A DNA stretch of 18,024 bases from an uncultured Eubacteriales bacterium (lineage in GTDB: Bacteria; Bacillota; Clostridia; Oscillospirales; Oscillospiraceae), in assembly GCA_934597725.1 (NCBI GenBank), contig CAKTSK010000033.1, forward strand, positions 1-18,024, read 5' to 3'. The number at the start of each line of letters is the position of its first letter. The first letter of the stretch is position 1. This document shows, piece by piece, positions 7,299 through 14,418 of the stretch. Under the pieces are notes generated by a model. That model worked only from the letters and a program-made list of their open reading frames with translations. It had not been told where the DNA came from and did not search any database. Made by a program: the position numbers and the translations under genes.

Positions 7299-7345
7299 CG
7301 CCGCGCTGTCGGCGGAGCATGTTTCATGAAAGGATGTGATTCGGT

Positions 7346-9796
7346 TTGCCTGAGCAAGAAAAGAACGAGACCCTGGAACAGGAAGCGATGGAACGACTGA
7401 CGCTCCCGGTGGTGGCCCTGCGGGGCCTCACAGTCTATCCCCAGATGATGGTCCACTTCGACGTGGGCCGGGAGGCCTCGGTCAAGGCGGTGGAGGAGGC
7501 CATGTCCCTCAACCAGCCGCTGTTCCTGGTGGCCCAGAAAGATATCCGCGTGGAGGCGCCGGACCAGGCCCATCTGTTTTCCATGGGGACGGTGTCGGTG
7601 GTGCGCCAGATCCTTCGCCTGCCGGGCAAGACCGTGCGGGTGATGGTGGAAGGCCAGTACCGGGCCAGACTGCTGCACCTGACCGAGACCGAGCCCTATC
7701 TGGTGGGCGAGGTAGAGCAGATGGAACGGGAAGAGCCCTATGAGGGCAAGACCAACTCCCTGCGGGCCGAGGCGGCCATCCGCCAGGCCTATGAGCTGTT
7801 CGACCGTTACAGCGACCTGTCCCCCAAAGCGGCGGCGGCAGAGATGCTCATGAATATCCTCTCCAGCGAGGACCCCGGCTATATCGCCGACTTCATCGCC
7901 CAGAACGTCTCCATGCGGGTGCTGGACAAGCAGTCCATCCTGGAGGAGCTGCGCCCGGTCCAGCGGCTGAACAAGGTCAACCGCCTGTTGCGCCGGGAGG
8001 TGGAGATCCTGGAGATGGAGCAGAGCATCCAGCGCCGGGTCCAGGAGAACATGACCCAGAACCAGAAGGACGCCTTCCTGCGGGAGCAGGTGCGGGTGAT
8101 CCAGGAGGAGCTGGGCGAGGACGGCGACAACGAGATCGCCGCCTACCGCCGGCAGATCGCCGAGGCCAAGCTGCCCCAGGAGGTCGAGGAAAAGCTGATC
8201 AAAGAGGTCATGCACCTGGAGAAGCAGCCCTTCGGCTCGGCCGAGGCATCGGTGCTGCGGAACTATCTGGACGTCTGCCTGGAGCTGCCCTGGACCAAGA
8301 CCTCCCGGGAGCGGGCCAACGTCCAGGCGGCCCGGAAGATCCTGGATGCCGACCACTTCGGCCTGGACAAGGTGAAGGAGCGCATCCTGGAGTTTGTGGC
8401 CGTCAAGCAGCTGGCCCCGGACCTGAAGGGGCAGATCATCTGTCTGGTGGGCCCGCCGGGGGTGGGCAAGACCTCCATCGGCATGTCCATGGCCCGGGCC
8501 TTGAACCGGAAGCTGGCCCGGATCTCTCTGGGCGGCGTCCACGACGAGGCGGACATCCGGGGCCACCGGAAGACCTATGTGGGCGCCATGCCCGGGCGGA
8601 TCATCAACGCCGTGCGCCAGGCGGGCACCAAAAACCCCCTGCTGCTGCTGGATGAGATCGACAAGATGGGCAGCGACCTGCGGGGCGACCCCGCCGCCGC
8701 CCTGCTGGAGGTGCTGGACGGCGAGCAGAACAGCACCTTCCGGGACCACTTTGTGGAGCTGCCCTTCGACCTGTCGGATGTGCTCTTCCTCACCACGGCC
8801 AACACCACCTCCACCATCCCCAAGCCCTTGCTGGACCGGATGGAGGTCATCGAGCTGCCCAGCTACACCGACGAGGAGAAGCTGCAGATCGCCAAGCAGC
8901 ACCTGCTGCCCAAGCAGCTCAAGCGCCACGGCCTGAAAAAGAGCCAGCTGAAAATGACCGACGACGCCATCCGGGAGATCATCGTCTCCTACACCCGGGA
9001 GTCCGGGGTCCGTGTGCTGGAACGGGAGCTGGGCGGCGTCTGCCGGAAGGCGGCCATGGGCATCGTCTCCCAGGCGTACAAGCAGGCCCATGTGAACGGG
9101 GACAACGTGGAGCAGTTCCTGGGTCCCCGGAAATTCCACCCGGAGAAGAAGGGGCTGGAAAACCAGGTGGGTCTGGTCAACGGCCTGGCCTGGACCTCGG
9201 TGGGCGGCACCCTGCTGGAAGCCGAGGCCAACGTGATCCCCGGCAGCGGCAAGGTGGAGCTGACCGGCAACCTGGGCAACGTGATGAAAGAGTCCGCCCG
9301 GGCGGCCTTCACCTACCTCCGCAGCCGGGCGGTGCAGCTGGGCCTGTCTGCCGATTTCTATAAGGAAAAGGACATCCATGTCCACTTCCCGGAGGGGGCC
9401 GTGCCCAAGGACGGGCCTTCTGCCGGCATCACCATCACCACGGCCATGGTCTCGGCCCTGACGGGCATCCCCGTGCGGGGCGACGTGGCCATGACGGGAG
9501 AGGTCACCCTGCGGGGCCGGGTGCTGCCCATCGGCGGCCTGCGGGAGAAATCCATGGCGGCCCTGCGAAACGGCATCCACACGGTCATCATCCCCCAGGA
9601 CAACGAGTCTGACCTGGAGGAGATCGACCAGACCGTCCGCAGCGCCCTGCAGTTCATCCCGGTCTCCCATGTGGACCAGGTGCTGGCCCACGCCCTGGAG
9701 CGTCCGCCCCTGGCCCAGCCGGACGCAGAGGACGGAGACGTTCCCCTGGGCGGGACCGGCAGCCCTGCGGCCCAGCCGTCCCTGCCCACCGCCTGA
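7346..9796 (+). CDS. lon: ATP-dependent protease La (LonA)
   Basis: 816 residues; LonA is normally about 770-810. Lon is a cytosolic hexamer that combines AAA+ unfoldase and serine-lysine peptidase in one chain and removes damaged and some regulatory proteins. The N-terminal substrate-binding domain begins at LPVVALRGLTVYP (about 20). The AAA+ domain has Walker A GPPGVGKT (K375) and Walker B D436-E437 in LLLLDEIDKM. The peptidase domain carries the catalytic dyad S692 (PKDGPSAG) and K735 (LREKSMAA), spaced as in E. coli Lon. A tail of about 28 residues rich in Asp, Gly, Pro and Ala is extra. TTG 7346 is chosen because AAAGGA (7329-7334) precedes it by 11 bases; ATG 7388 would trim 14 poorly conserved residues and is the alternative. 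There is no transmembrane insert, so it is LonA, not LonB. EngB follows after 10 bases. Confidence 0.96.
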   Translation: MPEQEKNETLEQEAMERLTLPVVALRGLTVYPQMMVHFDVGREASVKAVEEAMSLNQPLFLVAQKDIRVEAPDQAHLFSMGTVSVVRQILRLPGKTVRVMVEGQYRARLLHLTETEPYLVGEVEQMEREEPYEGKTNSLRAEAAIRQAYELFDRYSDLSPKAAAAEMLMNILSSEDPGYIADFIAQNVSMRVLDKQSILEELRPVQRLNKVNRLLRREVEILEMEQSIQRRVQENMTQNQKDAFLREQVRVIQEELGEDGDNEIAAYRRQIAEAKLPQEVEEKLIKEVMHLEKQPFGSAEASVLRNYLDVCLELPWTKTSRERANVQAARKILDADHFGLDKVKERILEFVAVKQLAPDLKGQIICLVGPPGVGKTSIGMSMARALNRKLARISLGGVHDEADIRGHRKTYVGAMPGRIINAVRQAGTKNPLLLLDEIDKMGSDLRGDPAAALLEVLDGEQNSTFRDHFVELPFDLSDVLFLTTANTTSTIPKPLLDRMEVIELPSYTDEEKLQIAKQHLLPKQLKRHGLKKSQLKMTDDAIREIIVSYTRESGVRVLERELGGVCRKAAMGIVSQAYKQAHVNGDNVEQFLGPRKFHPEKKGLENQVGLVNGLAWTSVGGTLLEAEANVIPGSGKVELTGNLGNVMKESARAAFTYLRSRAVQLGLSADFYKEKDIHVHFPEGAVPKDGPSAGITITTAMVSALTGIPVRGDVAMTGEVTLRGRVLPIGGLREKSMAALRNGIHTVIIPQDNESDLEEIDQTVRSALQFIPVSHVDQVLAHALERPPLAQPDAEDGDVPLGGTGSPAAQPSLPTA

Positions 9797-9806
9797 GAGG
9801 AATGCC

Positions 9807-10412
9807 ATGAAACTGAACACACAAAACGCGGAGTTCATCCGCTCTGCCGCCAAAATGGCGGACTGCCCCCGGGACAGCCTGCCCCAGATCGCCTTTGCCG
9901 GGCGGTCCAACGTGGGCAAGTCGTCGGTGATCAACCGCCTGCTGGGGCGCAAGAACTTTGCCCGGGTCGGCTCTGCGCCGGGCAAGACCACCCACATCAA
10001 CTATTTCCGCATCGACCAGAAGGTCTACTTTGTGGACCTGCCCGGCTACGGCTATGCCAAGGTCTCCAAGCAGGAGCGGGCCCGGTGGGGCCGCCTGATC
10101 GAGCAGTGGTTTGCCGACACGGAGCTGCTGACCCTGGGGGTGCTCATCGTAGACCTGCGCCATAAGCCCACCGAGGACGACTGCGTCATGGCCCAGTGGT
10201 TCAAGGACTCGGGCAAGCCCTTTGTGGTGGTGGCCAACAAGCACGACAAGATCAAGAAAAGCGAGTGGGAACCCAACCTGGCCCGGATCCGGGAGACCCT
10301 GACGCTGGACGAGCAGACCCCGGTGCTCTCCTTCTCTGCCGAGAAGGGGCTGGGCCGGGAGGAGCTGCTGGGCGTCATCCTGGACCACATCCGGGAGGCC
10401 GGCGGCGCATAG
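9807..10412 (+). CDS. engB: Ribosome biogenesis GTPase EngB (YsxC/YihA)
   Basis: 201 residues, normal for the family. EngB is a small cytoplasmic GTPase needed for assembly of the 50S subunit. G motifs are in order: G1 GRSNVGKSS (K38), G2 GKTTHINYF, G3 DLPGYG, G4 NKHDK and G5 FSAEKG. The G1 form with Arg-Ser-Asn is typical of EngB. ATG 9807 is chosen over earlier in-frame starts because homologues begin just before the AEFIRSA segment and GAGAGG (9795-9800) is six bases upstream. Upstream codons would overlap the lon 3' end. The lon-ysxC/engB adjacency is conserved in Firmicutes and supports co-transcription with lon. Confidence 0.95.
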   Translation: MKLNTQNAEFIRSAAKMADCPRDSLPQIAFAGRSNVGKSSVINRLLGRKNFARVGSAPGKTTHINYFRIDQKVYFVDLPGYGYAKVSKQERARWGRLIEQWFADTELLTLGVLIVDLRHKPTEDDCVMAQWFKDSGKPFVVVANKHDKIKKSEWEPNLARIRETLTLDEQTPVLSFSAEKGLGREELLGVILDHIREAGGA

Positions 10413-10433
10413 GGGCCGAGAGAGGGAAGCGAT

Positions 10434-11114
10434 ATGAAACGAGTGGGAGGTCTGTTCCTCTATGCCATCCTGGCCGGCTTCTGCATCGGCCTGGGCGGCA
10501 CGATCTTTCTCAGGCTGAAGGATGCCTTTCCCGGGGGCAACGTGGTGGGCGCGCTGCTGTTCACCATCGGCCTGTTTACCGTCTGTACCCGGGGCTATGC
10601 CTTGTTCACCGGCAAGGCGTGCTATCTGTTTGACAACCCCCTGCCCGGCTACCTGCTGGACCTGCTGATCTTCTGGGTGGGCAACCTCCTGGGGACCATG
10701 CTCCTGGCGGGGCTGGAACACCTGACGGTGCTGGTGGGGGCGGAGACGGGCATCAACGTCACCGCCCGGGGGCTGGTGGAAGGGAAGATGGCAGGACCGT
10801 ACCTGAGCCTGTTTGTGCTGGGCATCCTGTGCAACATCTTTATCTTCATCGCCGTCAACGGCTATGCCAACAATCCCCACCCGGTGGGGAAATACTTAGC
10901 CCTCTTTCTGGGTGTGTCGGTCTTTATCCTCTGCGGCACAGAGCATAGCGTGGCCGACATGTATTACTGGACAGTGTCCGGGGTGCTGTATGAGCAGCCG
11001 GGGGAATCCTTCCTCCGCTTGGCGGTCATCTCCCTGGGCAACATCGTGGGCGGCGTTTTCCTGCCTTTGATGGAAAAGGCCAAAGCCCGCCTGGACGCCC
11101 CGTCTGCGTCCTGA
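10434..11114 (+). CDS. Formate/nitrite transporter (FNT) family channel
   Basis: 226 residues, shorter than FocA or NirC (about 260-285). FNT proteins are pentameric inner-membrane channels for small anions such as formate, nitrite or hydrosulfide. Six hydrophobic segments can be placed at about 7-29, 37-57, 70-92, 118-140, 151-170 and 188-206. The two key pore elements are present: the LFTG loop (T59, aligned with FocA T91) and GTEHSVADM (H171, aligned with FocA H209). Hydrophilic loops and termini are short, which accounts for the small size. The substrate cannot be told from sequence, and no formate, nitrite or sulfite enzyme is encoded nearby. It follows engB by 21 bases and is closed by a strong terminator. 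Confidence 0.85.
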   Translation: MKRVGGLFLYAILAGFCIGLGGTIFLRLKDAFPGGNVVGALLFTIGLFTVCTRGYALFTGKACYLFDNPLPGYLLDLLIFWVGNLLGTMLLAGLEHLTVLVGAETGINVTARGLVEGKMAGPYLSLFVLGILCNIFIFIAVNGYANNPHPVGKYLALFLGVSVFILCGTEHSVADMYYWTVSGVLYEQPGESFLRLAVISLGNIVGGVFLPLMEKAKARLDAPSAS

Positions 11115-11125
11115 TCGGACGGAGG

Positions 11126-11156
11126 AAAAGCCGAGGCACTTGTGCCTCGGCTTTTT
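11126..11156 (+). terminator. Intrinsic terminator after the FNT gene
   Basis: AAAAGCCGAGGCAC (11126-11139) and GTGCCTCGGCTTTT (11142-11155) form a perfect 14-base inverted repeat with a two-base centre, ending in five T. It lies 11 bases after the FNT stop and only 30 bases before the LysE-family start. The near symmetry means it may work in both directions. Confidence 0.88.
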
Positions 11157-11186
11157 GCCGTGGTGAGAGAGAAGGAGAGAATCCCT

Positions 11187-11795
11187 ATGTGGTATCTGTT
11201 GCAGGGCCTGACCATGGGGCTGGCCTATGTGGCCCCCATCGGGGTCCAGAATCTGTTTGTCATCCACACCGCCCTGACCGGACCCCGCCGCCGTGCGCTG
11301 GGAACGGCAGGGATCGTGATTTTTTTTGACGTTTCCCTGGCCCTGGCGTGCTTCTTCGGCGTGGGGGCGGCGATGGAAGCCTTTCCCATCCTGCGCGGGG
11401 GAGTGCTGCTGGTGGGCAGCCTGGTGGTGCTGGCCATCGGCGTGGGGCTGCTGCGGGACAAGGGTGAGCTGGAAGGGGGAACGCCTCTGCCGGCCACCCT
11501 GCCCAAGACCATCTCGACGGCCTGTCTGGTCACCTGGTGCAACCCCCAGGCGCTGGTGGACGGCACCCTCATGCTGGGGGCCTTCCGGGCGTCGCTGCCG
11601 GCGGCCCAGGCGGCGCCCTTTATCTGCGGGGTGGGGCTGGCCTCCTGCCTGTGGTTTCTGGGGCTGACGCTGGTGGTCTCTCTGCTCAGCTGCCGGTTCA
11701 CCCCCCGGGTGGTCCGGCTCATCAACCGGATCTGCGGCGTGTGGATCCTTTTCTATGGCGGGAAGCTCCTCTGGTCCTTCCTGGCCATGATGTGA
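11187..11795 (+). CDS. LysE/ArgO-type amino acid exporter
   Basis: 202 residues, the size of LysE-superfamily exporters. These inner-membrane proteins export basic or other amino acids and related small molecules. The N-terminal signature APIGVQNLFVI (P17, Q21, N22) and the central motif NPQALVDG (N119, P120, D125) are those of the LysE/ArgO branch. Five to six hydrophobic helices are visible. ATG 11187 follows AAGGAGAG by eight bases; an earlier in-frame ATG at 11142 lies inside the terminator hairpin and is rejected. The substrate is not defined; lysine or arginine is the family guess. It is separated from the response regulator gene by 22 bases, so the two may share a transcript, but no LysG/ArgP-type activator gene is present. 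Confidence 0.85.
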   Translation: MWYLLQGLTMGLAYVAPIGVQNLFVIHTALTGPRRRALGTAGIVIFFDVSLALACFFGVGAAMEAFPILRGGVLLVGSLVVLAIGVGLLRDKGELEGGTPLPATLPKTISTACLVTWCNPQALVDGTLMLGAFRASLPAAQAAPFICGVGLASCLWFLGLTLVVSLLSCRFTPRVVRLINRICGVWILFYGGKLLWSFLAMM

Positions 11796-11817
11796 CAGCG
11801 CGGAAAGGAGAGGCGAT

Positions 11818-12483
11818 ATGGTACAGATCGCTGTGATCGAGGACGACCCGTCCATCGGAGATTTTCTGGAAGAGGCCCTCCGGGCGGAGGGCTATCTGGT
11901 CCTGCGGGCCTACTCGGGGACCGAGGCCCGCTATCTGCTGGCGCAGCACACCCCGGATCTGGTGCTGCTGGACCTGATGCTGCCGGGGCTGACGGGGGAG
12001 GAGCTGCTTCCCCTGATCGGGAACATCCCGGTGATCGTGGTCAGCGCCAAGGTGGGGGTGGACGACAAGGTAAACGCCCTGCTGGCCGGGGCGGCAGACT
12101 ATGTGACCAAGCCCTTTGCCCTGCGGGAGCTGCTGGCCCGGATCACCGTGCAGCTGCGCCAGCCCCGGCCCGCCGCCGGGGTGCTGACCTTCCAGGACCT
12201 GACCATGGACCCGGCGACCCACGAGGTGACCGCCGGCGGCCAGCCGGTGAAGCTCACCAAGACCGAGTATGCCATCCTCCGTCTGCTGCTGGAGAATCCC
12301 CGGCAGGTCCTGGCCAAGAGCGTGATCCTGGACCGGATCAGCCAGGAGACCCCCGACGGGACTGAAGGCTCCCTGAAGCAGCACATGAGCAACCTGCGGA
12401 AAAAGCTCCGGCAGGCTGGGGGGCGGGAGTATATCCAGGCAGTGTGGGGCATCGGGTTTCGGATGACGGAAGAACAGCCTTGA
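11818..12483 (+). CDS. OmpR/PhoB-family response regulator
   Basis: 221 residues, full length for the family. The receiver domain (1 to about 115) has the acidic pocket E8-D9-D10, phosphoacceptor D52 in LLDLMLPG, S76 and K98 in VTKPF. The winged-helix DNA-binding domain covers about 125-218 and ends in WGIGFRM, typical of OmpR/PhoB proteins. It should be phosphorylated by the kinase encoded at 14419-15318 and bind direct-repeat DNA. AAGGAGAGG precedes ATG 11818. Its stop codon lies inside the first of four CTTGAC repeats, which makes the following ABC transporter genes the obvious target. Which signal it answers to is unknown. Confidence 0.93.
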   Translation: MVQIAVIEDDPSIGDFLEEALRAEGYLVLRAYSGTEARYLLAQHTPDLVLLDLMLPGLTGEELLPLIGNIPVIVVSAKVGVDDKVNALLAGAADYVTKPFALRELLARITVQLRQPRPAAGVLTFQDLTMDPATHEVTAGGQPVKLTKTEYAILRLLLENPRQVLAKSVILDRISQETPDGTEGSLKQHMSNLRKKLRQAGGREYIQAVWGIGFRMTEEQP

Positions 12484-12519
12484 CCAAATCTTGACGCCTT
12501 CCTTGACCGCTTTCTTGAC
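12479..12519 (+). promoter_or_regulatory. Tandem CTTGAC operator, probable response-regulator binding site
   Basis: CTTGAC occurs four times, beginning at 12479, 12490, 12502 and 12514, with spacings of 11, 12 and 12 bases, about one DNA turn. The base after each is C, G, C, C. OmpR/PhoB-family regulators bind such same-face direct repeats. The first copy overlaps the regulator's own stop codon. The last copy ends 10 bases before the candidate -10 box, a layout suited to activation. Confidence 0.65.
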
Positions 12520-12529
12520 CGGTGGGGCG

Positions 12530-12535
12530 TATGCT
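12530..12535 (+). promoter_or_regulatory. Candidate -10 box of the ABC transporter promoter
   Basis: TATGCT matches the -10 consensus at four of six positions. There is no consensus -35 at 17 bases; instead the CTTGAC repeats occupy that zone, as at activator-dependent promoters. Transcription would start near 12542, leaving a leader of about 25 bases with the ribosome binding site AAGGAGGA (12553-12560). Confidence 0.4.
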
Positions 12536-12566
12536 GGGGATACCAAACGAAGAAGGAGGAACTCTC

Positions 12567-13481
12567 ATGGAACTTTGTTTTGCGACCCAGTCTTTGTGCA
12601 AGTCCTACCGGCACAGCCAGGTGCTGCGCGGCCTGACCATGCAGGTGCCCCAGGGGGCCATTTATGGTCTGGTGGGGCAGAACGGCGCGGGCAAGACCAC
12701 CCTGATCCGGCTGCTCTGCGGCTTGCAGCGGCCGACGGCGGGGGGCTATACCCTCTACGGCATTCCCCACACGGATCAGGCCATCGTCCGGGCCCGCCGC
12801 CGGATGGGAGCCGTGGTGGAGTCCCCGGCCCTCTACCTGGACCTGACGGCCCGGGACAACCTGCGCCTCCAGCACCGGATGCTGGGCCTGCCCGAGGAGA
12901 AGGAGATCCCGGCGCTGCTGGATCTGGTGGGCCTGGGGGAGACGGGAAAAAAGGCCGTCCGTCATTTCTCTCTGGGGATGCGCCAGCGCCTGGGGATCGC
13001 CATGGCCCTGTGCGGCAGCCCGGATTTTCTGGTGCTGGACGAACCCATCAACGGCTTGGACCCCCAGGGGATCATTGAAATGCGGGAGCTGATCCTGACC
13101 CTGAACCGGTCCTACCAGATCACGGTCCTTCTGTCCAGCCATATTTTGGCCGAATTGTCCCGTCTGGCCACCCATTATGGGTTTCTTCACCAGGGAAAGC
13201 TGGCCCGGGAGATCACCGCCGCAGAATTGGAGCGGGTCTGCCGCAAATGCCTCCGCCTGACGGTCACCGACCCGGCGGCCTGCTGCCGGGGCCTGGACGA
13301 GCAGGGGCTGGACTATACCCTGGCCGGTGAGCGGGAGGTGGATGTGTATGAGGTGGAAAACCTGACGCAGCTGATCCTGGCCCTGGACCGGGCGGGCTGT
13401 CAGGTCCTCACCATCCAGCAGCGGGACGAGAGCCTGGAAAGCTATTACATGAATCTGGTGGGAGGGGATGGCCATGCGTAA
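12567..13481 (+). CDS. ABC transporter ATP-binding protein (antimicrobial-peptide-type)
   Basis: 304 residues. This is the ATP-hydrolysing subunit of an ABC transporter, acting at the inner face of the membrane with the permease encoded next. Walker A is GQNGAGKTT (K43), the signature SLGMRQ begins at S135, Walker B is LVLDEP (D158, E159), and the switch histidine is H192 in SSHIL. The architecture, one nucleotide-binding domain plus a C-terminal regulatory part of about 90 residues, resembles BcrA and lantibiotic-immunity ATPases, so peptide or lipid-linked substrates are plausible but not shown. ATG 12567 is six bases after a strong AAGGAGGA. It overlaps the permease gene, indicating coupled translation. 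It is preceded by the CTTGAC operator. Confidence 0.92.
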   Translation: MELCFATQSLCKSYRHSQVLRGLTMQVPQGAIYGLVGQNGAGKTTLIRLLCGLQRPTAGGYTLYGIPHTDQAIVRARRRMGAVVESPALYLDLTARDNLRLQHRMLGLPEEKEIPALLDLVGLGETGKKAVRHFSLGMRQRLGIAMALCGSPDFLVLDEPINGLDPQGIIEMRELILTLNRSYQITVLLSSHILAELSRLATHYGFLHQGKLAREITAAELERVCRKCLRLTVTDPAACCRGLDEQGLDYTLAGEREVDVYEVENLTQLILALDRAGCQVLTIQQRDESLESYYMNLVGGDGHA

Positions 13482-14322
13482 TCTGCTCAGTACCCACCTG
13501 CTCCGCCTGCGGAAGGACGTGCTGTTCTGGCTGGCGTTGGCGGTTTGTCTGGTGTCCGGCGTTGTGTTTGCGGTGAGCTTTGGCAAGACGCCTGCCTTTG
13601 ACGACTTTTATTTCTTCCCCTTGTCCATTGCCCTCTGCGTCCTGGTGTCCTTTTTCCTGGGCCGGGAGTATCGGGACGGGACCCTGCGGAGCAAGCTCAT
13701 TGCCGGCTACCGGCGGGGACAGCTCTATGGGGCGGGCCTGCTGGTCGCGGTGGGGAGCACGCTGCTGTGTCTGCTCCTCTTTTTCCTGCCCCTTGTGGTG
13801 CTCAACTACCAGACGCTGGCGGCGTTGGGGACAGAGATCCTGCTGCCGGTGCTGGCGGGGGTCGTGCTGCTGACCGTAGCGCTGGCGGCCATCCTCACGG
13901 CGGTGGGTTTTTCCGTGCCCAGCCTGGCGGCGGGGGCCATCGTCAGCCTGGCCCTGTGGCTGGGGATGATGCTGGGAGCCTATCAGATCGAGTTCGCCCT
14001 GGTCCAGCCGGAGTATGTGCAGGAGATCACGGTCACCGCGAAGGGAGAGGAGATCCGAGGGCCGAAGACCCCGAACCCGAACTATCTGGGCGGTCCTCTG
14101 CGGCCGGTGTTCCAGGTGTTAGAGCTTTGTTTGCCAAATGGACAGCTCAATTATTATGTGTCCTATCTGACCAGCTGCCTGTATCAGCAGGAACATTTCG
14201 ATCTGGACCCGGAGGTGGAAGAGAGCGCCTTCCTCTCCCGGGCTCCGGTCTGCTCCCTGGCCGTGACAGCCGGTGCCTCGGCGTTGGGGCTGGCGGTTTT
14301 CCGGCGCAAGGATCTGAAGTAA
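13474..14322 (+). CDS. ABC-2 type transporter permease
   Basis: 282 residues from this start. It is the membrane subunit for the upstream ATPase. Hydrophobic segments fall near residues 15-35, 45-61, 83-108, 115-137, 142-165 and 256-274. FLGREYRDGTLRSKL after the second segment is the cytoplasmic coupling region typical of ABC-2 permeases. A polar loop of about 90 residues before the last helix would be extracellular. GGAGG (13461-13465) is eight bases from ATG 13474 but two from ATG 13468, so the second start is preferred; the earlier one adds two residues. The start overlaps the ATPase gene by eight bases. The substrate is unknown; the BcrB-like layout hints at peptide antibiotic export or immunity. 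Confidence 0.85.
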   Translation: MRNLLSTHLLRLRKDVLFWLALAVCLVSGVVFAVSFGKTPAFDDFYFFPLSIALCVLVSFFLGREYRDGTLRSKLIAGYRRGQLYGAGLLVAVGSTLLCLLLFFLPLVVLNYQTLAALGTEILLPVLAGVVLLTVALAAILTAVGFSVPSLAAGAIVSLALWLGMMLGAYQIEFALVQPEYVQEITVTAKGEEIRGPKTPNPNYLGGPLRPVFQVLELCLPNGQLNYYVSYLTSCLYQQEHFDLDPEVEESAFLSRAPVCSLAVTAGASALGLAVFRRKDLK

Positions 14323-14395
14323 ACGATCCGGTGTTCTGCCGCCACAAAAGGGGGGGATCGTGTTGAGATAGGTTGGCCTTTACCATCAAAAGGCC
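14322..14395 (+). other. Intercistronic inverted repeats between permease and kinase genes
   Basis: ACGATCC (14323-14329) can pair with GGATCGT (14355-14361) over a 25-base loop, and GGCCTTT (14375-14381) with AAAGGCC (14389-14395) over seven bases. Neither is followed by a T-run, so they are not classic terminators. They may set relative mRNA levels of transporter and kinase by processing or stability. Confidence 0.4.
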
Positions 14396-14418
14396 GGGAA
14401 GGGAAAGGAGCGTGCGCC

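Noticed and set aside
9669..9806. N-terminal extension of EngB overlapping lon
   Set aside because: EngB homologues start near ATG 9807, which has its own ribosome binding site; the upstream part is the lon 3' end read in another frame.
7148..10000. Very long open frame on the minus strand opposite lon and the end of clpX
   Set aside because: It mirrors lon codon by codon in a GC-rich gene where stops are rare on the opposite strand. The translation is low-complexity (Leu/Gly/Gln/His-rich) and matches no family, while the + strand frame is a complete Lon.
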